Shown here in pieces: positions 49,091 through 58,479 of a stretch of DNA of 64,000 nucleotides. This DNA comes from an uncultured Mucilaginibacter sp. GTDB taxonomy: Bacteria > Bacteroidota > Bacteroidia > Sphingobacteriales > Sphingobacteriaceae. The stretch lies in assembly GCF_946481715.1 (NCBI RefSeq), contig NZ_CAMLOV010000001.1:1-64000 (forward strand), read 5' to 3'. How positions within the stretch are numbered: the stretch's first letter is position 1; the number at the start of each line of letters is the position of its first letter. The notes beneath the pieces are model-generated. The model ran no database searches. It was not told where the DNA came from and was given only the letters and a program-made list of their open reading frames with translations. A program made the position numbers and the translations under genes.

Positions 49091-50923
49091 TTAATCTGCG
49101 TTAAAAGCCTGCATATCAATCAGCTTTCGGTAAGTGCCCTTATTTAGCATCAGCTCCTGATGGCTGCCTTGCTCTACTACTTTGCCGGCCTCCAGCACAA
49201 TAATAATATCGGCATTTTGAATGGTGCTTAAGCGGTGCGCTATGATGAGCGAAGTACGGTTCTTCATCAGGTTATTCAAAGCATCCTGCACCAGTTTTTC
49301 CGATTCGGTATCCAATGCCGAGGTAGCTTCATCCAGCAGCATGATAGGGGGATTGTTTAGCACCGCCCTTGCAATACAAATACGCTGCCTTTGCCCGCCG
49401 GAGAGTTTGGCCCCCCTGTCGCCAACGTTGGTATCGTAACCTTTATCTGTTTCCAAAATAAAATTATGGGCATTGGCTATGCGCGCGGCCGCCTCTACCT
49501 CGCCGGGCTGTACATCTTTTTTACCAAAGGCTATATTATTGTAAATGGTATCGTTAAACAGTACCGATTCCTGGTTTACCACGCCCATTAAAGCACGCAG
49601 CGAATACGAGCTTACCTGTTTAATATCTTTTCCGTCTATTGTTATGGTGCCTTCCTGCGGGTCCATAAAGCGGGGGATCAGGTCCATCATGGTAGATTTA
49701 CCCCCGCCCGACGGGCCTACCAGGGCCACTGATTTCCCTTTTGGCACGGTGATGTTTACGTTTGATAAAACCTGCTTCTCCAGGTAAGCAAAGGTTACAT
49801 TTTCAAAGCGGATGGCATCGTTAAAGCCGGTGAGTTCCACGGCATCTTTTGCATCCATTACCAAAGGTTTTTCATCTATCAGCGCCAGCACGCGTTCGCC
49901 CGCTGCTATGCCCGAATGGATATTACCGAAAGAGTCTGTAATGGCTTTGGCAGGGCGTACCAATTGAGAAAACAATACAATAAAAGAAACGAAGTTTTTT
50001 GCATTGAGCTCTGAGGTGTGGTTAAATATCATATACCCGCCGTACAGCATAATGAATGCCACCATGGTGATAGATAAGGCCTCGGATACCGGGGAGGCCA
50101 GTTGCTGGCGCCTCGCCATCGACTTTGCAATTTTAGAATAACGCTTATTTTCCTCATTAAAGCGCTCTTTTACAAAATCGGTAGCGTTAAAAGCTTTTAC
50201 TATTTTAATTCCGGAGAGGGCTTCGTCCAGGTAGCTGATCATGTTACTGTACGATTGCTGCCCCGCTATGGCCTGCGCCTTTAAGCGTTTTACAATACGC
50301 GATATGATAAAGCCGGACAGTGGCAGCACCAGCAGCGAAATGAGCGTGAGCTTAACCGATATTAAAAACAGCGCCACTAAAAAACCAATGAGTTGTAAAG
50401 GTTCTTTAACAACTACCTGCAGTGTACTGGTTACCGAAAATTGAACCACCTGCACATCTGATGACACTTTGGTTAAAATATCGCCCTTGCGCTCGTTATT
50501 AAAAAAACCGAGATGCAGGTTCATTACGTTATTGAACACCTCGCGGCGTAAATTTAACAGGGTATAAACCCTCAGGTTCTCCATGATGCGCTGAGAGAGG
50601 TACCTGAAAAAATTGCCTAAAAAAACCGAAACAACGGTTACCGCGCAAACAAATTTGAGGGCAGTCCACCTGTCGTAGTTTGTAAGGTAATATTGCAGGT
50701 AATATTTAAACCAGCCCGAGATATCGAGCGCTGATGGCTTAGCCGCGGATGCCGCTGCTTTGGCGGTTTCGCCCCCAAAATCAAACAAAGTTGTTAACAG
50801 CGGCCCTATCAATACAATTACACTGGTGCTAAATATTACGTATAACAGCGTGAAAATTACATAGGGCACAGCAAATTTCCCGATTGGTTTTGCAAAGGAC
50901 AGCAGACGAAAGTATGTCTTCAT
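49091..50923 (-). CDS. MsbA-like lipid/glycolipid exporter, fused ABC permease and ATPase
   Basis: 610 residues from the ATG at 50923 (MKTYFRLLSFAKPIGKFAVP); an upstream start at 50944 adds seven unlikely residues. Six transmembrane helices occupy about 15-340 with the intracellular-loop coupling segment. The nucleotide-binding domain at about 370-605 shows Walker A GPSGGGKST, Q-loop VNQESVLFNDTI, signature LSGGQRQR, Walker B IMLLDEATSALD and H-loop IIAHRLSTI. This half-size exporter homodimerises in the inner membrane and probably flips a lipid-linked saccharide such as lipid A-core. Neighbouring glycosyltransferases support that role. Confidence 0.92.
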   Translation of the reverse strand: MKTYFRLLSFAKPIGKFAVPYVIFTLLYVIFSTSVIVLIGPLLTTLFDFGGETAKAAASAAKPSALDISGWFKYYLQYYLTNYDRWTALKFVCAVTVVSVFLGNFFRYLSQRIMENLRVYTLLNLRREVFNNVMNLHLGFFNNERKGDILTKVSSDVQVVQFSVTSTLQVVVKEPLQLIGFLVALFLISVKLTLISLLVLPLSGFIISRIVKRLKAQAIAGQQSYSNMISYLDEALSGIKIVKAFNATDFVKERFNEENKRYSKIAKSMARRQQLASPVSEALSITMVAFIMLYGGYMIFNHTSELNAKNFVSFIVLFSQLVRPAKAITDSFGNIHSGIAAGERVLALIDEKPLVMDAKDAVELTGFNDAIRFENVTFAYLEKQVLSNVNITVPKGKSVALVGPSGGGKSTMMDLIPRFMDPQEGTITIDGKDIKQVSSYSLRALMGVVNQESVLFNDTIYNNIAFGKKDVQPGEVEAAARIANAHNFILETDKGYDTNVGDRGAKLSGGQRQRICIARAVLNNPPIMLLDEATSALDTESEKLVQDALNNLMKNRTSLIIAHRLSTIQNADIIIVLEAGKVVEQGSHQELMLNKGTYRKLIDMQAFNAD

Positions 50924-50980
50924 TAAAAAATTATAGAGGTGCAAAGTTAGCAGTAATTAGCTAATTACCGTATGGTGCAA

Positions 50981-52123
50981 TTATGCAGGCAAAAGCAGCG
51001 GCTTTATGGCCTGCCAGGCCATATCAACCGTTATAATGCTAACGCAAGGGTAACGGTCATTTGCATCCGTTTGGTATATACAGTTCCAATTGCAGTAATA
51101 GCAGTCCATTTTTTGGTAAACACAAAGTGGCCCGTTTGCAACATCGGCAGGGTAAGGTACAAACCTATCAAAATGCCCTCCGCCGGTAATACAAACCGAA
51201 GGCGTATCCAGCGCAACAGCCAAGTGGATGGCACCGCTATCATTACCTATTATTAATGTTGCTGCCGCTACCATTTCTGCTAATTGCGGCAGGGTTGTTT
51301 TACCGGTAATATCAACAACATTGGCAGATGCAGCAAGTTGGCATATCAACGCATTTTCTTCTGCTTCATTAGCGCCGCCGGCAATGTAGATGGTTTGGGA
51401 GCTTTGCAAGCGAATGAGTTTAATCAGCGCAGCAAACTTTTCGCTTTCCCAACCCCGCTTTTGCAAGCCCGCACCGGGGAATATAATAATGCCCGCCTTC
51501 GGTTTTGGCGCTACAGGTATTGAAGGTTTATTTATTAAAAAGGATTCGCCCAGTACCTGCTGAAAAAAGAATTTATTGCGGTGGAACTCGTGGTATATTG
51601 TAGCCGGCAAGTTTAATCTGCGGGTATAAAACTTGTCGGTTTTGGCTTTGTATTTTTGCTCGATGCCTTCGGTATTGCTTTCAAAGCCTATAGTTTCTTT
51701 TGCGGCGCAAAGCGCCGCAAGCCCGTCGCTTATAAAAATGCGTGTGCTGGATGGGTTAAGCACCACTTCATAATTCCGTTTAAATAGCTGCCATCCTAAT
51801 TTAAAAACTGCACCCGGATAGTAATAAAGCTGCAGCGCTTTGGTGAAGTAAAATTTAGAAACCACCCCGCTATCGTATGCCAATGCCAAATCCTGCCACA
51901 CCGCGTTGCCCAACAACTCTACTTCGTAATTGCGGTACTTTGCCGATCGCTTTACTTCTGCAATAAAATTCCTTACCAGGATATAATCGCCGATAGCATC
52001 CGTCTTGATAATGAGTAATCGCTTGCTTCCGCTGCCGCGAAACAAGGCAAAAAAACGGAACAGGTAGGGTAGCTTCAGCAGTATGAATCGGGTAAGCCTG
52101 AATAAATTCCTGTTTTGAGCCAT
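50981..52123 (-). CDS. Glycosyltransferase family 9 (heptosyltransferase-like), first copy
   Basis: 380 residues from MAQNRNLF (a start two codons upstream also exists). GT9 enzymes transfer heptose or related sugars from ADP/GDP donors to LPS core. The N-terminal Rossmann half starts RLLIIKTDAIGDYILVRNF. The C-terminal half carries IIIFPGAGLQKRGWESEKFAALIKLI and the donor-binding IGNDSGAIHLAVALDTPSVCI. About 35 residues precede the first strand, containing a hydrophobic/basic helix (LTRFILLKLPYLFRFFALF) that may sit on the inner membrane. There are several Cys in the last 60 residues (MDCYYCNWNC). It lies upstream of msbA-like on the same strand and divergent from the GT2 gene. Confidence 0.87.
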   Translation of the reverse strand: MAQNRNLFRLTRFILLKLPYLFRFFALFRGSGSKRLLIIKTDAIGDYILVRNFIAEVKRSAKYRNYEVELLGNAVWQDLALAYDSGVVSKFYFTKALQLYYYPGAVFKLGWQLFKRNYEVVLNPSSTRIFISDGLAALCAAKETIGFESNTEGIEQKYKAKTDKFYTRRLNLPATIYHEFHRNKFFFQQVLGESFLINKPSIPVAPKPKAGIIIFPGAGLQKRGWESEKFAALIKLIRLQSSQTIYIAGGANEAEENALICQLAASANVVDITGKTTLPQLAEMVAAATLIIGNDSGAIHLAVALDTPSVCITGGGHFDRFVPYPADVANGPLCVYQKMDCYYCNWNCIYQTDANDRYPCVSIITVDMAWQAIKPLLLPA

Positions 52124-52227
52124 TAACAAACGGTAGATTGAAATTTACTTTGTATACTTTTTCGGGCTTTAATATTTACTTTGCGCCGGATAAGAGCAGC
52201 AAATATAACAGTATACCTTCCTTAAAA

Positions 52228-52935
52228 ATGACCGCCGCAATAATGAATGATAAAATAAGCATCATAGTGGTTACTTACAATGCGGCAAAAACCCTGCAAA
52301 CCTGCCTCGATAGCGTTTATATGCAGACCTATCCGGGCATCGAACTCATTGTTATTGACGGCGACAGCACAGATGGCACGCAGGAAATTTTAAAGGCAAA
52401 CAGCAACAAGATCAATTACTGGAAAAGCGAGCCGGATACGGGCATTTACGATGCCATGAATAAAGCACTTAAACAGGCCACGGGCGAATGGATCTATTTC
52501 CTGGGTGCCGACGACGAGTTACTGCCCGCTTTCTCCGCCATGGCCACCGAACTAAAAAGCCCAAACACCATCTATTATGGTAGTGTGCTCACCCGCGGGC
52601 TACAACCCCTCGGCCCGGTGTCTGTTTATTATTGGGCCAAGCACGGTGTTATCCAGCAATCTATTATTTACCCCAAAATAGTGTTCGAAAAATACAGTTA
52701 TAATTTAAAATACAAATCATCTGCCGATTTTGCCCTGAACATGCAGTGCTTCGGCGATAAACACCTTGAGTTTAAATACCTCGACCATGTGATTGCCAGG
52801 TTTGCCGATACAGGCGTTTCGGGCCAATCGCGGGATATGGTTTTTGAGCGAGATAAACCGGGGCTTATTTTAAAGAATTTTGGCTTTAAAATTTGGTTAA
52901 GGTTTACCATCAGGAAACTAAGAGGGAAAAATTAA
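52228..52935 (+). CDS. Glycosyltransferase family 2
   Basis: 235 residues from the ATG at 52228, or 230 from the ATG at 52243. Earlier in-frame codons from 52138 overlap a TTACTTTG promoter-like stretch (52176-52183) and are doubtful. It is a GT-A fold enzyme with ISIIVVTYNAAKTLQTCLDS, the metal-binding region IVIDGDSTDGTQEIL, ETDTGIYDAMNKAL-like segment (EPDTGIYDAMNKALKQATG) and WIYFLGADDELLP. This is the short single-domain WcaE/colanic-acid type. It is the only gene of the glycan cluster on the plus strand, inserted between GT9 and GT4 genes and convergent with the GT4 gene (13-bp gap). It may have been added separately to the cluster. Confidence 0.86.
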   Translation: MTAAIMNDKISIIVVTYNAAKTLQTCLDSVYMQTYPGIELIVIDGDSTDGTQEILKANSNKINYWKSEPDTGIYDAMNKALKQATGEWIYFLGADDELLPAFSAMATELKSPNTIYYGSVLTRGLQPLGPVSVYYWAKHGVIQQSIIYPKIVFEKYSYNLKYKSSADFALNMQCFGDKHLEFKYLDHVIARFADTGVSGQSRDMVFERDKPGLILKNFGFKIWLRFTIRKLRGKN

Positions 52936-52948
52936 CGTCGCGAAAGCC

Positions 52949-54013
52949 TTAGCGGCTGGCCAATACTTCCTCGTATAGCTTCAAGTACTGCTTCGCGGTA
53001 TCATCCCAATTATACTTTTCGGCCTGTGCCATTACTGATGTCGAACGGCTGTTTGCTTTAAAATCGTCCATCCCGTTTTTAAAAACCTGCTGCATGGCGG
53101 CGGCTTCAAAACTTTCAAAGTAATAGGCAGCATCGCCTGCTATTTCGGGCAGCGAGGTACGGGTAGAACAAAACACAGGCTTGCCAAAATGCATTGCCTC
53201 AATAACGGGCAGGCCAAAGCCCTCTGCTATAGAGGGGAATACAAAGGCCTCGCAGTTTTTATAGTACCATGCACGGTCGTCGTCGCTTACAGGTCCGGTT
53301 ATTTTTAGACGGTCCAGGCAGTTGTATTTTTTTGCCTGCTCCACAATTTCTGCTTCGTATGGTGTTTTTATCCCCGATATCACCAATTCATAATCATTCC
53401 CGGCAAGTAAAGCGGGCAGTACGTGAAAGTTCTTCTTGGGCGATACAATGCCTATGGCAAACAAAAAGGGCCGTAGGGGTATGTATGCCGGGCTATGCCC
53501 CTCCTTTATTATCAGTTTATCTGCACCATTGTAAATCACGCTGATTTTGCCGGCAACATGCGGAAAATAAGCAAGGACATCGTTTTTGGTGAAGTTAGAG
53601 ATGGTTACTATCCTATCGCATTTGTTGATGCGCTGGCCTAATTTGTCAAGATAGGTTTTCAGCTTATCGGGGGGAAGGTTCTCGTGTACCTGGTTAATAT
53701 CGTGTATGGTAAGTATTTTTTTTCCGCTATGTACTTTCTTCGGTTTCAGTCGCGAAAGCTGATCGGTAAAGTGGAACAGGGCTACTTTATTGCTGTTGAT
53801 AAAGAAAAACTTATTATACTTTTTAAGATAAGTTTTTTCCACAGCATCGGCATCAAACTCGCTGGCAGTACCCGGATATAAGAAATAATCAAGATCAAAA
53901 CGGGACGAATTGTTGCGCAGCAGCGCCTTACCCAGGCTTTTACCAAAGGAGTACAACCCGGTATTGCGGTAACGCATGGAATCGAATGTAACTAAAACAC
54001 GTGGCTTACTCAT
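52949..54013 (-). CDS. Glycosyltransferase family 4 (GT1-type fold)
   Basis: 354 residues from MSKPRVLVTFDS. The start ATG overlaps the TGA stop of the upstream GT9 gene as ATGA (54010-54013), so translation is coupled; the annotated extension by two codons is unlikely. Typical GT-B pieces are HDINQVHENLPPDKLKTYLD, VTISNFTKNDVLAYFP, ISVIYNGADK, FAIGIVSPKKNFHVLPAL and the donor-binding FPSIAEGFGLPVIEAMHFGKPV with its Glu-x7-Glu. It transfers a nucleotide-activated sugar to the growing surface glycan on the cytosolic face. Probably in one operon with the GT9 and GT90 genes upstream. Confidence 0.9.
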   Translation of the reverse strand: MSKPRVLVTFDSMRYRNTGLYSFGKSLGKALLRNNSSRFDLDYFLYPGTASEFDADAVEKTYLKKYNKFFFINSNKVALFHFTDQLSRLKPKKVHSGKKILTIHDINQVHENLPPDKLKTYLDKLGQRINKCDRIVTISNFTKNDVLAYFPHVAGKISVIYNGADKLIIKEGHSPAYIPLRPFLFAIGIVSPKKNFHVLPALLAGNDYELVISGIKTPYEAEIVEQAKKYNCLDRLKITGPVSDDDRAWYYKNCEAFVFPSIAEGFGLPVIEAMHFGKPVFCSTRTSLPEIAGDAAYYFESFEAAAMQQVFKNGMDDFKANSRSTSVMAQAEKYNWDDTAKQYLKLYEEVLASR

Positions 54014-54978
54014 ACCCAACTGCTAATTATGGCTGCAACTTTATCAACTGTAATACTATCCAGGCTACCGCCATAACTCTCCAGCACCTGCGCCTTTTTG
54101 CCTATTGGTGCCCACCTGCCGGGATGTATTGGCCGGGTAGACGGAAACAACCCTAAAGCATGTATGCCCAAAGCTGCCGCCAAATGCAAAGGCCCCGTGC
54201 CCGACGCCAACAAACCATCTGCCTTACTCATAAACGCGATGAGTTCATCCAGTGCCATTTGCCCTGTTAGGTCAACCACGTTTGCCGGAAGGGTTTTTAT
54301 CCAGTCCTGTAGCACCACCTGCTCCTTGTCAGATCCGGTAATGAACAGTTTAAACTTATCCGGAGGCAAAACATCTGCCAGCCCTTTAAATTTATCAAGC
54401 CCCCACTCAGCCCCGCTGCCATTCGATTTTGGGTGCAGGATGAGATTGAATTTATCGGCAGCCAACAAAACATTAAATTTTGCAGGCAATTCAATGCGTG
54501 GCACAAAGGTATTATGATTGATAATAGCATCAAGCGGTTGCACTTCTTTTAAGCCCAGCGGCCGTAGCAAGGCCAGGTTTAGCTGCGCTTCGTGCAAGTC
54601 AGAATTTTTGCGGCTCAGCCTTACCAGCTTGTTGCAGGTATGCCAGTGGAACAGCCTGTTGGTGGTACCTATCCGTATTTTGATACCTGCTTGGTTGGCC
54701 AATGCCGCTACATGCTTATTGGGGAACACGTGGATAATGGCATCGATATTTTTACTGCGGAGGTACTCCCGCTGTTCCCGCCCGCCTAACTTTAAAAGCT
54801 CTGTATAATCTATAAACTCATCAACATAAGGGCTGCATTTAATTACCGGTGCTGTGTAGGTACGCCCTAAAAACGACACCCGGGCATTGGGGTACAAACT
54901 TTTTAAATAGCCCGCCATGGGCAGGGTGAGTACCACATCGCCAATGGCATCTGTACGGCTAATGAGCAGGTGGTTCAA
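54010..54978 (-). CDS. Glycosyltransferase family 9 (heptosyltransferase-like), second copy
   Basis: 322 residues starting MNHLLISRTDAIGDVVLTLP, the GT9 first strand and loop. It continues with VSFLGRTYTAPVI, IDAIIHVFPNKHVAALANQA, NLILHPKSNGSGAEWGLDKF and a donor-binding end MSKADGLLASGTGPLHLAAALGI followed by LFPSTRPIHPGRWAPIG, as in RfaC/RfaF-like LPS heptosyltransferases. It is closer in length to those than the other GT9 gene of the cluster. It overlaps the GT4 gene by four bases and follows the GT90 gene after 31 bp. Confidence 0.9.
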   Translation of the reverse strand: MNHLLISRTDAIGDVVLTLPMAGYLKSLYPNARVSFLGRTYTAPVIKCSPYVDEFIDYTELLKLGGREQREYLRSKNIDAIIHVFPNKHVAALANQAGIKIRIGTTNRLFHWHTCNKLVRLSRKNSDLHEAQLNLALLRPLGLKEVQPLDAIINHNTFVPRIELPAKFNVLLAADKFNLILHPKSNGSGAEWGLDKFKGLADVLPPDKFKLFITGSDKEQVVLQDWIKTLPANVVDLTGQMALDELIAFMSKADGLLASGTGPLHLAAALGIHALGLFPSTRPIHPGRWAPIGKKAQVLESYGGSLDSITVDKVAAIISSWV

Positions 54979-55009
54979 AATCTAATTTTTAAAGGCGCGT
55001 TTAATTTAT

Positions 55010-55996
55010 TCAATTCAGGCTATTATCGCTTAACTGGCCGGTGTACTTAAAATATTTTTGCAATACCAGCAAAGCGATCAGGCGTTCCTGTTTTTTATCT
55101 GCAAATTGTTTAACATATTGGTTAGCGTTGCGGGCAATTATCTCCGCTTCGCCGGGATGTCTCAAATAATACTTAAGTTTTTCCTCAAGGTCTGTATAGT
55201 CATCTTTTATAGCAATATAATGGTAGCCGGGTATCAACCGCCCCTCCATAAACCAGGTTTCGTATTTGGGCACAGGCATAACAGCTACCGAATTTGACGA
55301 CATGATCCATTTTAAATTGGTGGCCACATCATTCCCCTCCAGGCTCAGGATAAACTTATACCCTAAATGCTCTGCTATGCCTATTTTGGGTTTAAGCCAC
55401 TCCGCATTGCCCCCCATTTTATTCACTTGCCCCAAATTGCAAAACGCATGGCCAAAGTACATCTCCATAAACCGGGTGCGGTGTGGCTGGGTCATCACAC
55501 CGCGGCCTATCAATAAATCTTTTTTAGCGGCAAATGGCAGGCTGTCTTTTACAAAAACAAAATGCCGCCTTTTATCAAGGTTCAGCAATATGGCGTTGGC
55601 GTTATTGCCCGCTACCGGCCTGCTTTTTTGTATAGATGGCAGCGCCGCAACATGTGTTACATCACCAAAAAGAAAATTTGCTTTAAGGCTTTTATCGAAA
55701 TACCGGGTGTATTCATAGGTATCGAAGTTGTAGGATTTGGGGCTTTTAAACATTTGCATATCCTTTAAACAAATCACTTCGTTGCCTTCAACCGGCGTAA
55801 GGCTACTAAGTTTATTGTAATAGTTAACCCTGTCCCATACCGCACCTGCGTTGTACTTATCAATCTCATTTAACCTTTTCTGAAGAGATTTTTGGTACAG
55901 CACCGCCGGCACGGCTTGCCGCAGTATGTTTTTTGCGTAGTAAACAACAGTAGCTTTTTTTATTTTGCCAATAAACGATACCCCGGTAGCCTTCAT
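55010..55996 (-). CDS. Glycosyltransferase family 90 (CAP10/LpsA-like)
   Basis: 328 residues. The C-terminal half shows GT90 marks: GRGVMTQPHRTRFMEMYFGH, KPKIGIAEHLGYKFILSLEGNDVATNLKWIMSSNSV (with the conserved Glu-Gly-Asn/Ser-Asp loop and the Trp), MPVPKYETWFMEGRLIPGYHYIAI and a terminal helical region with REGEAEIIARNANQYV-like sequence. Bacterial members include LpsA-type LPS core glucosyl/xylosyl transferases. It is the first gene of the minus-strand glycan operon, with an exact TATATTTG -7 box 31 bp upstream on that strand. There is no signal peptide, so it probably acts in the cytosol. Confidence 0.85.
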   Translation of the reverse strand: MKATGVSFIGKIKKATVVYYAKNILRQAVPAVLYQKSLQKRLNEIDKYNAGAVWDRVNYYNKLSSLTPVEGNEVICLKDMQMFKSPKSYNFDTYEYTRYFDKSLKANFLFGDVTHVAALPSIQKSRPVAGNNANAILLNLDKRRHFVFVKDSLPFAAKKDLLIGRGVMTQPHRTRFMEMYFGHAFCNLGQVNKMGGNAEWLKPKIGIAEHLGYKFILSLEGNDVATNLKWIMSSNSVAVMPVPKYETWFMEGRLIPGYHYIAIKDDYTDLEEKLKYYLRHPGEAEIIARNANQYVKQFADKKQERLIALLVLQKYFKYTGQLSDNSLN

Positions 55997-56027
55997 TCTA
56001 CATAGCCTGTTTTATAGGGCCACGATG

Positions 56028-56035
56028 CAAATATA
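56028..56035 (-). promoter_or_regulatory. -7 promoter box TATATTTG of the glycan operon
   Basis: On the minus strand an exact TAnnTTTG match, 31 bp upstream of the GT90 start. It forms a divergent promoter pair with the meaB box at 56070. No clear -33 TTTG. Confidence 0.55.
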
Positions 56036-56069
56036 CTTATATCGGCATCTATACTTTTTAAATAGGCAA

Positions 56070-56077
56070 TACTTTTG
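56070..56077 (+). promoter_or_regulatory. -7 promoter box TACTTTTG of meaB
   Basis: An exact TAnnTTTG match. It lies 21 bp before the ATG at 56099 and overlaps the TTG at 56075 that would extend the frame, so the later ATG is the start. Confidence 0.6.
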
Positions 56078-56098
56078 TTACTTTATAGCCTGCGGCAC

Positions 56099-57010
56099 AT
56101 GACAAACAAAACCCTACATAGCAACTCAACTCCTATCGATTTTCGAAAGGTGGCGCGCGAGCTTACCGTTGTGGAAAACAACCTGCCGGGTGCCGGGGAG
56201 CTTTTAAAGTCGCTGCCTTACAGTAATGTACCAATAACCGGCATTACCGGCCCGCCGGGTGCGGGTAAGAGCACACTGGTAAACGCTATTATCTTTTACC
56301 TGCTGGCAAAAGGCAAAAAGGTCGCCATTTTGGCTATCGACCCAACTTCGCCCTTTAACTTCGGCTCGTTACTGGGCGATAGGATACGCATGGCCACGCA
56401 CTTTAACCATCCGGACGTATTTATCCGGTCATTGGCTACCCGGGGGTCTTTGGGTGGCTTGTCTGCCAAAACCATTGAAATGACCGATGTACTGCGCGCG
56501 TCCGGCTTCGACCATATACTAATCGAAACCGTTGGAGTGGGGCAATCTGAAGTAGAAATTGCCGGGCTGGCCGATACTACCTTTGTAGTGTTGGTACCCG
56601 AAGCGGGCGACGAGATCCAAAATATCAAATCGGGCGTGATGGAAATTGCTGATGCGTTTATCATTAACAAAGCCGATCGTGACGGCGCGGATCTATTTAT
56701 CAATAACCTAAAAAAAATCATCCATCAAAAAGAGGGCGCGTTTATTCCAATCATCCGCGCAGTGGCAACCAAAAACGAAGGCATCGATGAAATTGCCGAT
56801 ATGATATTGTCGCCGGCCAAAGCAGCCAACAGCCGCCGCGAATTACTGCTCACCCAAAAGGCATACAACCTCATCCAGCAGAACCGGATGGCAGGGGTAG
56901 ATAAAAAAAAGCTTCAGCAATTGCTTGCCGAAGCCTTGAAAAAAGAAAGGTTTAACCTGTATTTATTTATTTCGGATTTCGAACGTTCGATGTCGGACTT
57001 AAAGGATTGA
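56099..57010 (+). CDS. meaB: Methylmalonyl-CoA mutase-associated GTPase
   Basis: 303 residues from the ATG after the promoter box. A G3E-family chaperone that protects and reloads the B12 cofactor of methylmalonyl-CoA mutase. Motifs: Walker A GITGPPGAGKSTLVNAI, switch region AIDPTSPFNFGSLLGDRIRM, Walker B/DxxG region HILIETVGVGQSEVEIA, base-specificity NKAD in FIINKADRDGAD, and the MeaB end segment AVATKNEGIDEIADMI. Length is a little under the usual 320-330, lacking part of the C-terminal dimerisation arm. The mutase genes are not in the window. Together with metH this marks a cobalamin-using organism. Confidence 0.93.
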   Translation: MTNKTLHSNSTPIDFRKVARELTVVENNLPGAGELLKSLPYSNVPITGITGPPGAGKSTLVNAIIFYLLAKGKKVAILAIDPTSPFNFGSLLGDRIRMATHFNHPDVFIRSLATRGSLGGLSAKTIEMTDVLRASGFDHILIETVGVGQSEVEIAGLADTTFVVLVPEAGDEIQNIKSGVMEIADAFIINKADRDGADLFINNLKKIIHQKEGAFIPIIRAVATKNEGIDEIADMILSPAKAANSRRELLLTQKAYNLIQQNRMAGVDKKKLQQLLAEALKKERFNLYLFISDFERSMSDLKD

Positions 57011-57041
57011 CCGGTAAATCTGACATCGAAAAACCAAATTC

Positions 57042-58331
57042 TTAAGAGTTTATTATCTCCTCGATATGCTCCGCTTCTACCGGTATATCTGCCATTAAAT
57101 CTATGTTGCCTTCTTTAGTAATGAGAATGTTGTTCTCTAAACGGATGCCCAAACCTTCGGCAGGGATGTAGATGCCGGGCTCGCAGGTAAGGATGTTGCC
57201 AACCTCGAAGGGTTTGTAACGACTGGCAAAATCGTGTACATCTAAACCCAGGTGGTGCGAAGTGCCATGCATAAAATACTTTTTATATAATGGCGATTTA
57301 GGGTCCTGCTTGGCCACATCGTGTTTATCCAATAAGCCAAGCCCAATTAATTCGCTTTCCATTATTTTACCCACCTCGTCGTGGTATTCATTCCAAATGG
57401 TGCCGGCCACAATCATTTGGGTAGCGGCTTTCATTACCCGCAGCACGGCATCGTACACCTCGCGCTGGCGTTTTGTAAAGCGGCCGTTAACCGGGATAGA
57501 GCGTGTCATATCTGCATTGTAGTTGGCATACTCGGCGCCAAAATCAAGCAAAATAACGTCCCCATCCTTACAAACCTGGTTATTATCGATGTAGTGCAGC
57601 ACGTTGGCGTTGTTGCCCGATGCTATAATTGGGCTGTAAGCATGGCCTGTTCCGCGTTGTTTTATAAACTCGTGTATAATCTCGGCCTCAATTTCGTACT
57701 CTGCTACACCAGGCTGTACAAATTTTAGTACACGTACAAATGCATCGCGCGTCAGCCCGCAGGCTATTTTTGTAAGTTCGATTTCCGTATCCGATTTTAC
57801 AACACGTAAGTCGCGCAGTATCAATGCCGAGCGCTCGTAATGATGCAAAGGGTATTTTAAGCGTAGTGCTTCGTACATGCGCATATCGCGGTACGGCACT
57901 GTGTGGGTGTAACGGTCGTTTTCGTTTGTGTTAATATAAACGTTATCAGCGTAATTAATGATCCCATGCAAAATACTATCGTAATCTTGTAGCCAAAAGA
58001 TGGTTTGGATGCCCGATGCCGCACGCGCTTCTTCCTTAGTGTACTTATGACCCTCCCAAATTGCAATATGTTCGCTGGTTTGTCTTAAAAACAGTACTTC
58101 TTTGTATAGTGGATTAGGACAATCAGGAAATAAAACCAAAATACTCTGTTCCTGGTCTATGCCCGAGAGGTAAAAAAAATCAGGATTTTGCTTAAAAATA
58201 AAGTTTTGGTCGCCACTGCGTAAAAACTCGTCATTTGAATGGAAAACAGCTATAGAACGGGGCTTAAGTCGCGAAACGAAATTTTTTCTATTTATTGTAA
58301 ATAGTTGCTCATTTACAGGTAGATATTTCAT
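57042..58331 (-). CDS. pepP: Xaa-Pro aminopeptidase (aminopeptidase P)
   Basis: 429 residues, close to E. coli PepP (441). It removes N-terminal residues before proline. The N-terminal domain (about 1-170) has FHSNDEFLRSGDQNFIFKQNPDFFYLSGI, typical of PepP. The pita-bread metallopeptidase domain has the metal ligands in LLDFGAEYANYNADMTRS (two Asp), HGTSHHLGLDVHD (His), LTCEPGIYIP (Glu) and GIRLENNILIT (Glu). Cytosolic, no signal peptide. It is divergent from the OmpA gene across a 148-bp gap and convergent with meaB (31-bp gap). Confidence 0.94.
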   Translation of the reverse strand: MKYLPVNEQLFTINRKNFVSRLKPRSIAVFHSNDEFLRSGDQNFIFKQNPDFFYLSGIDQEQSILVLFPDCPNPLYKEVLFLRQTSEHIAIWEGHKYTKEEARAASGIQTIFWLQDYDSILHGIINYADNVYINTNENDRYTHTVPYRDMRMYEALRLKYPLHHYERSALILRDLRVVKSDTEIELTKIACGLTRDAFVRVLKFVQPGVAEYEIEAEIIHEFIKQRGTGHAYSPIIASGNNANVLHYIDNNQVCKDGDVILLDFGAEYANYNADMTRSIPVNGRFTKRQREVYDAVLRVMKAATQMIVAGTIWNEYHDEVGKIMESELIGLGLLDKHDVAKQDPKSPLYKKYFMHGTSHHLGLDVHDFASRYKPFEVGNILTCEPGIYIPAEGLGIRLENNILITKEGNIDLMADIPVEAEHIEEIINS

Positions 58332-58435
58332 AAATCAGGAATATATATTTTAATAAAAACAATTTATTTTTATTATTTGTAGTAGTAATTATGAATTTTG
58401 GAACAAAGTTTGGTAATCGTTTCAAACATAATTAC

Positions 58436-58443
58436 TAATTTTG
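58436..58443 (+). promoter_or_regulatory. -7 promoter box TAATTTTG of the OmpA gene
   Basis: An exact TAnnTTTG match with TTTG at 58409-58412, spaced 23 bases, slightly long. It lies 36 bp before the ATG at 58480 and overlaps the TTG at 58441 that opens the same frame. Confidence 0.55.
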
Positions 58444-58479
58444 AAAAAAATCACAATTAAATCGTTTAATCTTAAAACT

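Noticed and set aside
49069..49119. Longer start for the DUF5672 gene
   Set aside because: It would overlap the msbA-like stop by 29 bp and add residues ahead of the first beta-strand; the ATG at 49068 fits the family start.
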